Assembly (NCBI RefSeq): GCF_000764305.2
Contig: NW_025943737.1
Coordinates: 62,001-126,000 of the forward strand
Origin: Hyalella azteca
Taxonomy: Eukaryota; Arthropoda; Malacostraca; Amphipoda; Hyalellidae
DNA length: 64,000 nt
Direction of reading: 5' to 3'
The first letter of the stretch is position 1. Each line of letters opens with the position of its first letter. The notes under the pieces were generated by a model. It had not been told where the DNA came from. It did no database searches and saw only the letters and a program-made list of their open reading frames with translations. Shown one piece after another: positions 26,531 through 37,462 of the stretch. Position numbers and translations under genes: made by a program.

Positions 26531-27808
26531 AATGTAAACGAACTGATAGTAATTATAGTTAACGAACTGATATGTTTCAATAAAAAGGATTTGCTAGTCA
26601 TTTGTAAAAGAACTGCTAGTAAGTAATAAACGAACTACTGGTAATTATTCAATGAACTGCTAGTAATTAGTATAACAAAATAAACTGTTATACTAGTCAA
26701 CAAACGGCTAGTATACGTCATTTGTAAACGAACTGCTAAAATATTAATAAAGGAGCTGCTGACAAGTTGTTAACCACCTGATAGTAATTAGTCAACGAGC
26801 TGCTAGTAATTAGGGAACGAACTGCTAGTATAATTAGGGAACGAACCGCTAGTAATTAGGGATCGAACCGCTAGTATAATTAGGGAAAAATCGAGCTGCT
26901 AGTAACTATAAAGGGGCTGCTAATAAAATAGGGAACAAGCTGCTAGTAATTATATAGTCAACGAACTGCTTGTAATTAGTCAACTAAACTGCTAGTAATT
27001 ATAGTCGCGAACTACTAGTAATTAATAAGTCAACGAACTGCTAGTAATAAGTCAACGAACTGCTAGTAATTAGTCAATTAATTGCTAGTAATTATATAGT
27101 CAAAAAATTGCTAGTAATTATTCAACAAACTGCTAGTATATAATTAATCAAAGAACTGCTCGTAATTAGTCACAAACTAATAGTAACTAGTCAATGAGCT
27201 ACTAGTAATTAGTCAACTAAATGCTAGTAATTAGTCAAAGAACTACTAGTAATTAGTCAACTAAATGCTAGTAATTAGTCAACGAACTGCTAGTAATTAG
27301 TCAACTAACTGCTAGTAATTAGTTAACGAACTGCTAGTAATTAGTCAACGAACTGCTAGTAATTAGTCAAAGAACTGCTAGTAATTAGTAAACTAACTGC
27401 TAGTAATTAGTCAAAGAACTGCTAGTAATTAGTCAACTAACTGCTATTAATTAGTCAAAGAACTGCTAGTAATTAGTCAACTAACTGCTAGTAATTAGCC
27501 AAAGAACTGCTAGTAATTAGTAAACTAACTGCTAGTAATTAGTCAAAGAACTGCTAGTAATTATAGCCAAATAACTACTAGTAATTAGTCAAAGAACTGC
27601 TAGTAATTAGTCAACTAACTGCTAGTAATTAGTCAACGAACTGCTAGTAATTAGTCAACTAACTGCCAATAATTAGTCAACGAACTGCTAGTAATTAGTC
27701 AACGAACTGCTAGTAATTAGTCAACGAAGTGCTTGTAATTAGTCAACTAACTGCCAGTAATTGGTCAACGAACTGCCATTAATTACTAATTAGTCAACGA
27801 ACTGCTTG
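26530..27808. repeat. 22-bp minisatellite, about 55 copies
   Basis: Unit AACTGCTAGTAATTAGTCAA CG. Copies are diverged, with indels, at the left end (26.5-27.1 kb) and nearly uniform from 27.2 kb on, often alternating CAACGAACTG with CAACTAACTG, which suggests a 44-bp higher-order unit. Confidence 0.97.
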
Positions 27809-28651
27809 TGTACCGCATCAGCGTCAGCAGGTCATTCGATCGTCAAATGGGGTCCTTCAAGTGTGTGTTCATATATTCTTATAATAATGGCTTCATGTTA
27901 CCTTGTTAACTTTTTCAATCGGGAAAAATTAGAATTTAAATATAATTTTGAATCTAAATTGAATATTTGAAATCAGCATATAACTTTAGAAGTATATAAT
28001 TTAAGGTAGCGTTTTAACAAAAACACTTCACTAGAACATCGTTTGACACGCATCACTGTCAAGCGCAAGTGATGTGTAGGACATTAAAATTAAAAACAGC
28101 AACATGGTCGTTTGAGCGCCAGGGTACAGATATTGTATTCACCGCAGCTTCATGTAATTAATAATATATCAAAATTCATGGTCGTTGTCTGGATATTATA
28201 GTACAATACATCAATAAGACCTTCCATTGCTCATAATAAATTGATGTTTAGACTCAATTAACATGATATGTTTTCAATAGGACGGTAATAACTTCCAGGA
28301 CTTTCATATTTTCATTTTTCGTCTTCTTTCGATTTGCTACTTCAATCCGCAGCGGAAAAAAGAACCATTCGACAGCCGGGACAGACCGCCTATATACTTA
28401 CGACCGCCTAATATGACGGGTCATATTGTCCAAATAATGACACACTTTTTGCATTTGCACTGATACGTCCTTTCTTTGGGTAAAAATGGGTCAGGATGAC
28501 CCAGACAAGAGCAAAGAGTGAGTCGTTATTTAACAAAGTCCCTTTCTTTTATCTGTTTGTGGCATCGAGGTCGACAGCCACTACATGCTGGCCGTGTAAT
28601 ATCCTGCATGCGACCATATGGGCATACCGTAACGTGTGTATACTGTATATA
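27809..28651. other. Intergenic, no recognised gene
   Basis: Nothing recognisable. Confidence 0.45.
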
Positions 28652-29035
28652 CAGTGGGGGGAAATAAATATTCGTACACTTGAAAAATCGTATTTTAATG
28701 TATGTAAGTACACAAACTGAACAGGAGAAGTGATTTAAATTATGTATAGAGGCTGTCTCTTATACACATCTAGATGTGTATAAGAGACAGGTATTCAACC
28801 AAGTATTAAATTAAAATAATGCGGATTTATTGTTTTGTACGAATACTTTTTTCACCCGAAAAGTGAACATGTTGCATTGTTTTTTGTTGCATTGAGATTT
28901 AATTTCTTTTGATAGTATTTTTGAATACTATGCGTCTCTATACATAATTTAAATCACTTTTCCTGTTAAGTTTGTGTACTTACATACATTAAAATACGAT
29001 TTTTCAAGTGTACGAATATTTATTTCCCCCCACTG
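28652..29035. mobile_element. Tc1-like element, both ends, interior replaced by adapter
   Basis: Terminal inverted repeats start CAGTGGGGGGAAATAAATAT and are flanked by TA. Left arm 28652-28752; right part 28791-29035, which begins with the last codons of the transposase (GYSTKY and stop) before the inverted repeat, matching the copy at 40583-41380. An adapter palindrome sits exactly between them, so the apparent short element is probably a longer copy collapsed in assembly. Confidence 0.88.
28753..28790. other. Nextera mate-pair junction adapter (artefact)
   Basis: Complete 38-bp inverted pair of the Tn5 mosaic end (left half CTGTCTCTTATACACATCT). Confidence 0.97.
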
Positions 29036-29566
29036 TATAGGCCGTGTTGTCATTCACTTTAAATACACCAACCGCCATTTACCTGCAGTTTTATTGTAGG
29101 ATGCAGCCTCGACAAAGGATTCGAGCGGGCAGCATTCGAATACGCTTTTTGAAAGGAAATCATTTTGGATTAGTACATAGTTACAAAATGGTCATCACGG
29201 ACGAGGTTTTCTGTATGAAGATTTAATGTAGTGGCGTCACTAGGCCTATTTCATAGAGGGCTTCAGCCCCCTGAAGAATTCTTAACATAAAATATAATTT
29301 TATACTCATCTGAATTTTTTACGAATAATGCTAAAAACTTCAATACGATGTAAACCTGCTTAAATTTGAAAATAAAAGTCCAACCTACGCCTGTTTCGAT
29401 CTTCTATACATGAGCAACGGTAAATAACTGCAGTGGCTGATATAAGTTAATGTATTACTGTATATATATTTTAATTGTTCGCGGCGCCTTATATAGTCAG
29501 TGTAAAGAACGTGACGGAGGTCAGTTTTAATACATACATGCTGGCTCACTGCATTATGCAGCAGTG
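29036..29566. other. Intergenic, no recognised gene
   Basis: No supported exon or element. Confidence 0.45.
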
Positions 29567-29665
29567 TACGCATCAGCAGTGTACGCATCAGCAGTGTATG
29601 CATCAGCAGTGTACGCATCAGCAGTGTACGCATCAGCAGTGTACGCATCAGCAGTGTACGCATCG
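29567..29665. repeat. 15-bp minisatellite
   Basis: Seven copies of AGCAGTGTACGCATC, open in all frames because the unit is a multiple of three. Confidence 0.96.
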
Positions 29666-29689
29666 CTTCCGAAGCTGGCTCTAATTAAA

Positions 29690-30695
29690 TGGCAGACATA
29701 TAGTGAACGTTGTTTATACAGAGTGTTCCCTAACTCATCAGACATATAGTGAACGCTTGTCTACCGTGCTCCCTAACTCATCAGACATATAGTGAACGCT
29801 TGTCTACAGTGTTCCCTAACTCATCAGACATAGTGAACGCTTGTCCACAGTGTTCCCTAACTCATCAGACTTAGTGAACGCTTGTTTTTGGCGTTTTCCC
29901 TAACTCATCAGACTTAGTGAACGCTTGTTTATAGCGTTTTCCCTAACTCATCAGACATATAAGTGAACGCTTGTCTACAATGTTCCCTAACTCATCAGAC
30001 TTAGTGAACGCTTGTCTAGCAGTGTTCCCTAACTCATCAGACATAGTGAACACTTGTCTACAATGTTCCCTAACTCATCAGACTTAGTGAACACTTGTCT
30101 ACAATGTTCCCTAACTCATCAGACTTAGTGAACGCTTGTCTAGCAGTGTTCCCTAACTCATCAGACATAGTGAACGCTTGTCTACAGTGTTCCCTTTACT
30201 CATCAGACGTAGTGAACGCTTGTCTACAGTGTTCCCTAACTCATCGGACATAGTGAGCGCTTGTTTATAGCGTTTTCCCTAACTCATCAGACATAGTGAA
30301 CGCTTGTTTATAGCGTTTTCCTTAACTCATCGGACACAGTGAACGCTTGTTTATAGCGTTTTCCCCGACTCATCAGACACAGTGAACGCTTGTTTGTAGC
30401 GTTTTCCCTAACTCATCAGACACAATGAACGCTTGTTTATAGCGTTTTCCCTAACTCATCAGACATAGTGAACGCTTGTCTACAGTGTTCCCTAACTCAT
30501 CAGACATAGTAAACGCTTGTTTATAGCGTTTTCCCTAACTCAGCAGACACAGTGAACGCTTGTCTACAGTGTTCCCTAACTCAGCAGACACAGTGAACGC
30601 TTGTCTACAGTGTTCCCTAACTCAGCAGACACAGTGAACGCTTGTTTATAGCGTTTTCCCTAACTCATCAGACACAATAAACGCTTGTTTATAGT
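29690..30695. repeat. About 41-bp minisatellite, about 24 copies
   Basis: Unit of the GTGAACGCTTGTCTACAGTG TTCCCTAACTCATCAGACATA type. Two sub-variants, with CTACAGTGTTCC or TTTATAGCGTTTTCC in the middle, are interspersed. Confidence 0.96.
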
Positions 30696-31120
30696 GCGTT
30701 TGAAATTTAATGGTTCAAACGTGAGAAAATTTCCACCCGATTTACACATTGTGTACGCCGAAGAGCCCACAACTGTTGCCGAGATATCGTAGGATGAATA
30801 TTTCAGGATTCCAAGTACATTGTTATTCTGATTTGTTTATCGAGACTATACATTTTTGCAACTCAGGAATTAATTAATTTATGATGTTCAAATATTTATT
30901 CTCTCAATGGCGCAGCATCTTTTGCTAGTAACTCAAAGATTCATACATCAAATTGTTTATTTTATTTTTTTTATGAGTTTATGAGAAATTATCAAAGTTT
31001 GCGCTTCGTTGCGAGAGCGCCGTTACGAAGCGCAGCTACGCACGGCCGAGGAGTAAAAAATATTTCGTTCAACGGAGTTGAAGATCTGATTCTTAAGGAT
31101 AAGTTAATTACAAGATGGTT
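30696..31120. other. Intergenic, nothing recognised
   Basis: Unstructured AT-rich sequence. Confidence 0.4.
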
Positions 31121-31315
31121 CTATCCAGCCCTCATCAACAGGTGCAGCCCTCATCAGCAGGAGCAGCCCTCATCAGCGGCAGCAGCCCTCATCAGCAGAG
31201 CAGCCCTCATCAGCAGGAGCAGCCCTCATCAGCAGGAGCAGCCCTCATCAGCAGGAGTAACCCTCATCAGCAGAGCAGCCCTCATCAGCAGGAGCAGCCC
31301 TCATCAGCAGGAGCT
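31121..31315. repeat. CCCTCATCAGCAG minisatellite
   Basis: Units of 15 to 19 bp (CCCTCATCAGCAGGAGCAG and shorter forms), about 11 copies. Confidence 0.93.
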
Positions 31316-33435
31316 TTAGCACTTTTAAGCATTTCTTCTATTTTCTTTTTCGGCAAGACCAACTCCACTTTAAATATTCAATGGTCGGCTCATGCCTCAT
31401 TATCTTCATCCCTCATTACAGACTCTTATTCTTCATCTCAGGATCTTTGTACGTCATTCAGCTGAATGAGTTCTTTATAACTGACGGAAGCTGAAGATTA
31501 TTATAACTTTATGTCACAGAATATAAAACGCCTGAAGGTAAATACCATCAGCACAGTGAATGCACGTTTCGTTATGACGTCAATACGTTTTCCTAGATTA
31601 CTATAGAGCATTTCATCCGCATCAACCGTCGTGAGGAGATTATATCTAATATATCAATTCTAAATTCATGATATTCATAATCCTGATGCTCTGTTGCACT
31701 TGTTTAGATTTCCGCGAGTCTGTTATCGGCATCTGTATTCACGTTGATTCATTTTTCCGATTGGTATCATGCATAATTTGGTCTTATACATTTCAATTTT
31801 TGCCAATTTTAATATTAGTCCATTAATTTTTAAAATTATTTCGTTAATAGCATCTATTGTCAGGTATTAATGTGCAGCATTGACAGCATTGTTTATTCAA
31901 TACAATTTTTTCAGTTTATAATATTATTAATAGACTTTCCTGAAGTGCACACTCTATCAAGCTTTTATAGCTGCACCCGGACGGATGTTGTGAGAGCCTC
32001 TTAATTGCAAGTCATTTCAAGTAAAAACACATACACTCACATGAGTCTAAGTGAATAAATTACTCTCATAGCCTCCTTCATTGCCGGCTATGAAGGAGCC
32101 TCGTTGAGCACCCAGCTTGAGGAGATTGCGTAGGGCCTAATTACATGATTCCTCCGTCATATGAAACAGAGGTCGGCAAAAAACAGCGTCATGAAGCGCT
32201 TCTTCTCATTCACTTGTGGGGCTGCGGACACAAAAATACTTCATTGGGATGGCTGCAGAAGAAGCGGGTGTGGAAGAGAGCCTTCGTTGTCCGCTAATTC
32301 ATTAGTATTCTGTGGAGCAAACGACTCTTCTATCGTTTATTATACGACCAAGTGAATGAAAGAGTGTTGACAGCAGCTACACAGTAGCGACTCTGTCTAA
32401 TATTATGCTGATTGCGTGCCAGTGTATCCAACTGCTGAGCCCCAGCGTTGTCGTCACCGGATTCTTCCAAGTCCCTCGGGACGCCGCCGAGAGCTTCTGT
32501 CGCCTGAAATGCTACACCCCAAACCCGGCAGACGTGAGTTGCAGAGCTCACCGGACCGATGAACCACAGCCGTTGCCGTGAAGTGGCCAATTCTTGGACT
32601 AATTTGGACCAAGTCTCACTTTTCTTTGTTCAAATACGGCTCCTTTTTCAGTGGTCTGCTAAGTGGTCCCTTAACTTTTAAATTTTCTTGCCTATTATAA
32701 CCTGCAATGTGTAGTAAACCTGCAATTCCTCGGTCATCTCAATCCTTCCTTGGAGAGCAGTTGATACCGAGCTGCGGCTGAAGGATAAAGTTCACTCGGC
32801 GATGACGCTTCTAATTACATTTAATGAACGTAAACGACATAAATAGCAAAGAGATCTGCTGTGGCTCCATCACAGCCACGCTCTGTCATGTCCGGCGCCC
32901 ACCTGGTCCTCTGATGTGGCAGCTCTGGCATGACCAGCAGTGCAATTTATTGACCTGCAACGCTGCATCTTCTTGCACGGTGCGGTCAAATTTCTTCATT
33001 CACTGGTTTTCTTCATTTCTCAGTTAATTCCTAATACAATTACGATATATCGGACTGCAAATTGTGAGAATATGATCCAATATCCATAATCCGCATAGTT
33101 CGTATCACGTTTTGCAATTTAAAAGTCACAGTTTGAGTTGACGCATTCAAATCCCGTTGTGCGATTATTTTTTTCTTGAGTCTAATTTCAAAGTCAGTTA
33201 AACCAACCAATTGATTAGCACGTGGCTCGGACTTTACTATTGCTCCATAGCATAAAATTCGCGGAGTGTAAACATTATTCATTCAGTCAGAGAAGCCCTC
33301 AAGAACATATAATTTTTTAACACAGGACATAAAAATATTTAGCGTCTTCCCAGCTCACATTGTAATTTGTGCACAGCTTGACGCATGTCGCTTTTGCGCT
33401 GACGCAGATTTGCATTATCGGTATGACTTGCAACC
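31316..33435. other. Intergenic, no recognised gene
   Basis: Short open frames on both strands, without recognisable domains or splice context. Confidence 0.45.
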
Positions 33436-33437
33436 TC

Positions 33438-33930
33438 AACCCTGGCCATTCTGTCCATCAACTCTGGTCATCCTGTCCATCATCGCTAGCCATCCTGTCC
33501 ATCATCGCTGGCCATCCTGTCCACCATCGCTGGCCATCCTGTCCATCATCGCTGGCCATTCTGTCCACCATCGCTGGCCATCCTGTCCATCATCGCTGGC
33601 CATCCTGTCCATCATCGCTACCACCATCGCTGGCCATCCTGTCCACCATCGCTGGCCATCCTGTCCATCATCGCTGGCCATCCTGTCCATCATCGCTGGC
33701 CATCCTGTCCACCATTACCGGCCATCCTGTCCGTCATCGCTGGCCATTCTGTCCACCATCGCTGCCCATCCTGTCCACCATCGCTGGCCATCCTGTCCGT
33801 CACCGCCGGCCATCCTGTCCATCATCGCTGGCCATTCTGTCCACCATCGGTGGCCATCCTGTCCACCATCGCTGGCCATCCTGTCCACCATCACTGGCCA
33901 TCCTGTCCATCATCGCTGCCCATCCTGTAG
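33438..33930. repeat. 22-bp minisatellite, about 22 copies
   Basis: Unit CATCCTGTCCATCATCGCTG GC with ACC/ATC, CTG/TTG and ACTGG/TACCGG variants. One copy near 33620 carries a short internal duplication. Confidence 0.97.
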
Positions 33931-34009
33931 AGATAAGCTGCTCAGGATACACGCGTTTCTGCCACAAAGCTTCGAGCCTCCCCTGAGGCGGCACGCGGTA
34001 ACTCAAGTT

Positions 34010-34095
34010 AGTATAGTATAGTATAGTATAGTATCTTCGGCATTAAATAAATAGGCCTGGATAGGCCTGTCGCCGATTCTTGTACTTTTCTTGAC
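34010..34095 (-). mobile_element. SINE 3' end fragment, inverted
   Basis: A (TATAG)n microsatellite followed by CATTAAATAAATAGGCC... GCCTGTCGCCGATTCTTG, the reverse complement of the tail of the SINE at 2881. Confidence 0.7.
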
Positions 34096-34790
34096 TAGAC
34101 TGGCCTTACGGACGGAGTTACGCGGTAACTCAAGTAACGTTTGTGTAAACACCGGCAAATTAAATCTGTTCACGAAATACCTAAAAAAATCTGCTCGTGC
34201 CTCATGTTTTTTTACTTCAAATTCGTTCCTGCGAGGAATTTTTCAAGTATAGTGTTGCAGAATGTTTTTAAACGTGTTCCTGAACGACGCAAACTATAGT
34301 TTATAAATTGACATTCATAACAACAGGGATGGATTTCAAAAAGCGCTTTGGTCGACTTTTGAGTTGGTATTGAGTTAGAGCAGACGGCACATACTCGATT
34401 ACAACCCAACAGTGCACAATTTCATATTATGTAAACAAAGTGAACTAAAGAATACGTTACTTACACCCGATGTCGTTCTCCTAGCTGGTGAACTGATCCT
34501 GTCAATAGCAAGCACACAACATTCGGATCATGCGTTTCGTACAAAGAGATTGAAAAAAAATCGGTATTTAACTTCATGTCTTCTTAATGTTTAATGTCAT
34601 GTCTTCTTCAACTCGTTTTATATCTCTAATTAATCACTTCCAAATTAAATGACACTAGAATAAATTGAGTAAATGCTTGACAGGGATTTGAATTTTAGAT
34701 ACCAATTCGGATTAATATTCGAGCTTGAGACGAAAGCCAGTTCGGACTCTAAAAGCGACCTTAAAGCTTCCATGAGTCGGGAGTCGGTAA
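34096..34790. other. Intergenic, nothing recognised
   Basis: No supported feature. Confidence 0.4.
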
Positions 34791-35108
34791 TAAGATATCA
34801 GTGAGTCAGTGCAGCGTGCAGCACCCTCTTAATGAGATATCAGTGAGTCAGTGCAGCGTGCAGCGCCCTCTTAATGAGATATCAGTGAGTCAGTGCAGCG
34901 TGCAGCGCCCTCTCAATGAGATATCAGTGAGTCAGTGCAGCGTGCAGAATGAGATATCAGTGAGTCAGTGCTGCGTGCAGCGCCCTCTCAATGAGATATC
35001 AGTGAGTCAGTGCTGCGTGCAGCGCCCTCTCAATGAGATATCATGTGAGTCAGTGCAGCGTGCAGCGCCCTCTCAATGAGATATCAGTGAGTCAGTGTAG
35101 CGTGGCGT
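34790..35108. repeat. 42-bp minisatellite
   Basis: Seven to eight copies of a 42-bp unit containing GAGATATCAGTGAGTCAGTG. One copy lacks the CGCCCTCT block. Confidence 0.96.
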
Positions 35109-35714
35109 GTCCTCCCAAAGATATGCTGCGTTGCATGTTCGCAACAGCATTACCTCCACTAATCAGCCAGGATATTTACTTGAATTGTTAGAGATGCGGT
35201 AAGAGTAACTTGTCAAGCTGTACTAATTGGATTCTTCAGCGAGATTGATCAGACTACCAAAGCACAATTCTTAATTGCATAATTCTAGGCATATTGCACG
35301 TTTTTGTCAACAAAGCGTTTGTCTGTTTCCCATGATAACATATCGGTTATCATACCGTCATTCATGAATATTGTCCTTATTTTCTCCGTTTGTAGATCAG
35401 CATTTCATGAAATTTTGAAATCATTAGTAATGATTTATCATCATGCAATTTCATGATTAATTTGGAAAATTCTCTAGCTGTGACTCATATTATAATGTAT
35501 AAACTGGAACTGTTTTACCCCTTCCATTACCGCTATGTGAGCTTGTTATGAAACGATATGCTCAGAAGTGTCACAAAACTAATATTGTCACCCCTTTATT
35601 CGTGGTAATAATTAAGTGTTTCTATATTTGTTATCTTTTTTAGTCAGTTATTAGTTTCTTTTGCAGAATATACTTTCATTAATTATATCTGCTTGGACAG
35701 ACCCCTGTACAGCC
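35109..35714. other. Upstream flank of parvin
   Basis: AT-rich. A plausible acceptor (TTGGACAG) ends at about 35700, so a 5' UTR intron may lie here. Confidence 0.35.
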
Positions 35715-37462
35715 ATGACGTCTCATGCAGCAAACGATGCTTCCACCTTCAGGAGGTCCATTCTGAAAACGCCTTCGTCGCGGGGCCCTTCCCCCGCGTC
35801 TAGAGCATCATGTGAGTGATTAACCAAGTACTACTACGGACTATCAAGTAATAATAAGTATTATTGAGTACTAATAAGTAGTAGTGAGTGCTAATAAATT
35901 CTACTTTGTACTATCAAGTACAAGCTGATTTACGAGGCGATGCTCGGGATAGAAATACCTAAGATTTAAGAATCTTCAATCAATTTTTGAAGAAAAAGTG
36001 TTGTGTGAAGAGCTGTTTAAACACAGGAAACACTTCCAAGACTAGTTCATACGGGAAACACTTCATTTCTGTCTCAAAATAGGTGTGAAACTCATATATT
36101 ATCGTTCTCCAATCACTTAAAATAGTACAACGAATGTTAAAAGATCTGTGTATGTGTTTTACAAGGTTCTCCATCTCCATTCCCCTCGTCGCCTGCGTCG
36201 GTTAGTCCCAGCCCGTCCCCGCCGCCCCCCTGCATCATCAACGTTGTCCCTAAACGAGTCATGGTCCTGGAGGCTGCGAATCGCGGTGAGGGCAAATAGT
36301 AAAGTATAGTAGGTATAGTATTTTCGGCATTGAAGAATAGGCCCGGATAGGCCTGTCGCCGGAATAGACACCACGAACATTTTAGTTTCGTTTACACGAG
36401 CACCGACAGCCCTGTATACGTGCTAAATTATTATTGTGTTTCCATGCTGAGAAATGTACATCAATATAGAGTTTGGATTGGCCATTGTCACGTTGTTTAT
36501 CAATCGCTAATCAATCGCGATTGATTAGCGATCGCATGTAGAAGGATCTCTCATATTATTTTAGTCCTATAGTGTGCCACTTATGAATCTCGTATTTAGA
36601 TAGATAAGATTGCAGGAAATTTCATTGTCAATTGAGTTCAGAAAGGTTGAGGAAATGTTGATTCAGAAAGCCTTGGTGCTTCTTTACATTACAAGTTGCT
36701 TTAAAAAATTTGATGCCTTACTTTGTTTTTGTTGCTTAGTGCATGCCAACAGGAATAGTCAAAAATACAATCTCTGTGCTATTTTCAAAAAGGTTTGGCC
36801 ATGCAGGTCAACGTATGCAGGAATGTCTTGAAAGTCCCAGCGAAGAAAAAGGACCGTTGTCGTTCGAGGAACAGGAAAGCCCAAGTCCCGTCATTGTTGT
36901 GTCTCCGCCTATAGAACTTGGGGTGTCCGACGACCTAGTGGGCTCACTGGGCTGCGAGGAAGAAACCTCAGGTAAGCTGCTCATTAACAATTTCTCAGGG
37001 TCATTGCCTTTAAAAAATATCTCGAATATGTTTCATTTATGAATCATTTGCAGAAAGAATGAATAAAATTTACTCCTGTTTATTTTCATAAGCAGGATTG
37101 GAATCAAACTATTTTTCCTGTTAAATAATGTGAATTTGGGGAAATTTTTTTTTAAAGGACCTACTTCTTAAAACCTTCTTACATCAATTCAATACCTCAA
37201 AATATTTTTATATTATGAACCAGTTGTTAGAGTTCAGTTACCGATCAAAATTTTCAGGTTTTCTTTGGCTTGTGTTGTGGTGTGCCACACCTCCATAGTA
37301 CTCACCGCCTCCACTTCGCCTCCACATACCGTGGTGTCAATGCCAGAATTGGTGTCTACTAGCCCGTTCACCTGTAGGCTGTAGGCAGTGCGCTGCGTGT
37401 ACAAAAAACTGTACATATAAGTCGGTATAAATTTCGTATTTGTTACAGTTGGGCTCACAACC
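35715..37462 (+). CDS. parvin: Parvin N-terminal extension exons (predicted long isoform)
   Basis: Three exons, 35715-35811, 36166-36285 and 36807-36971, then the 5' part (37449-37462) of the first core parvin exon. All junctions are GT-AG and all phases are 1, so the reading frame joins the core ATG through VGLTT. They encode about 132 extra residues: a start MTSHAANDASTFRRSILKTP, a Ser/Pro stretch including SPSPSPPPP, then VVPKRVMVLEAANRG and an acidic segment SEEKGPLSFEEQESPSP. No known domain; Ser-Pro sites suggest disorder and phosphorylation. Known parvins start close to the core ATG, so this is either an alternative first-exon form or a separate upstream gene that splices by chance in frame. 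Phase agreement at three consecutive junctions favours the former. Confidence 0.6.
35812..35935. repeat. Imperfect GTACTAATAAGTA repeat at exon donor
   Basis: Starts directly at the splice donor of the first extension exon. Repeated AGTACTA, AATAAGTA and GTGAGTG motifs over about 120 bases. Confidence 0.6.
36300..36366 (-). mobile_element. SINE 3' end fragment, inverted, in parvin intron
   Basis: AGTATAGTAGGTATAG tract followed by TTCGGCATT...GGCCTGTCGCCGG, homologous to the inverted copy at 34010. Begins about 15 bases after an exon donor. Confidence 0.65.

Noticed and set aside
26033..26537. Pro-rich open frames with possible protein character
   Set aside because: No domain, no splice context and no homology I can recognise.
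28753..28790. Natural Tn5-type transposon insertion
   Set aside because: Only back-to-back 19-bp mosaic ends with no element between them; it matches a mate-pair library junction and recurs at two other sites.
29229..29275. GTGGCGTCACTAGGCC segment resembling a transposon end
   Set aside because: No matching inverted partner was found within several hundred bases.
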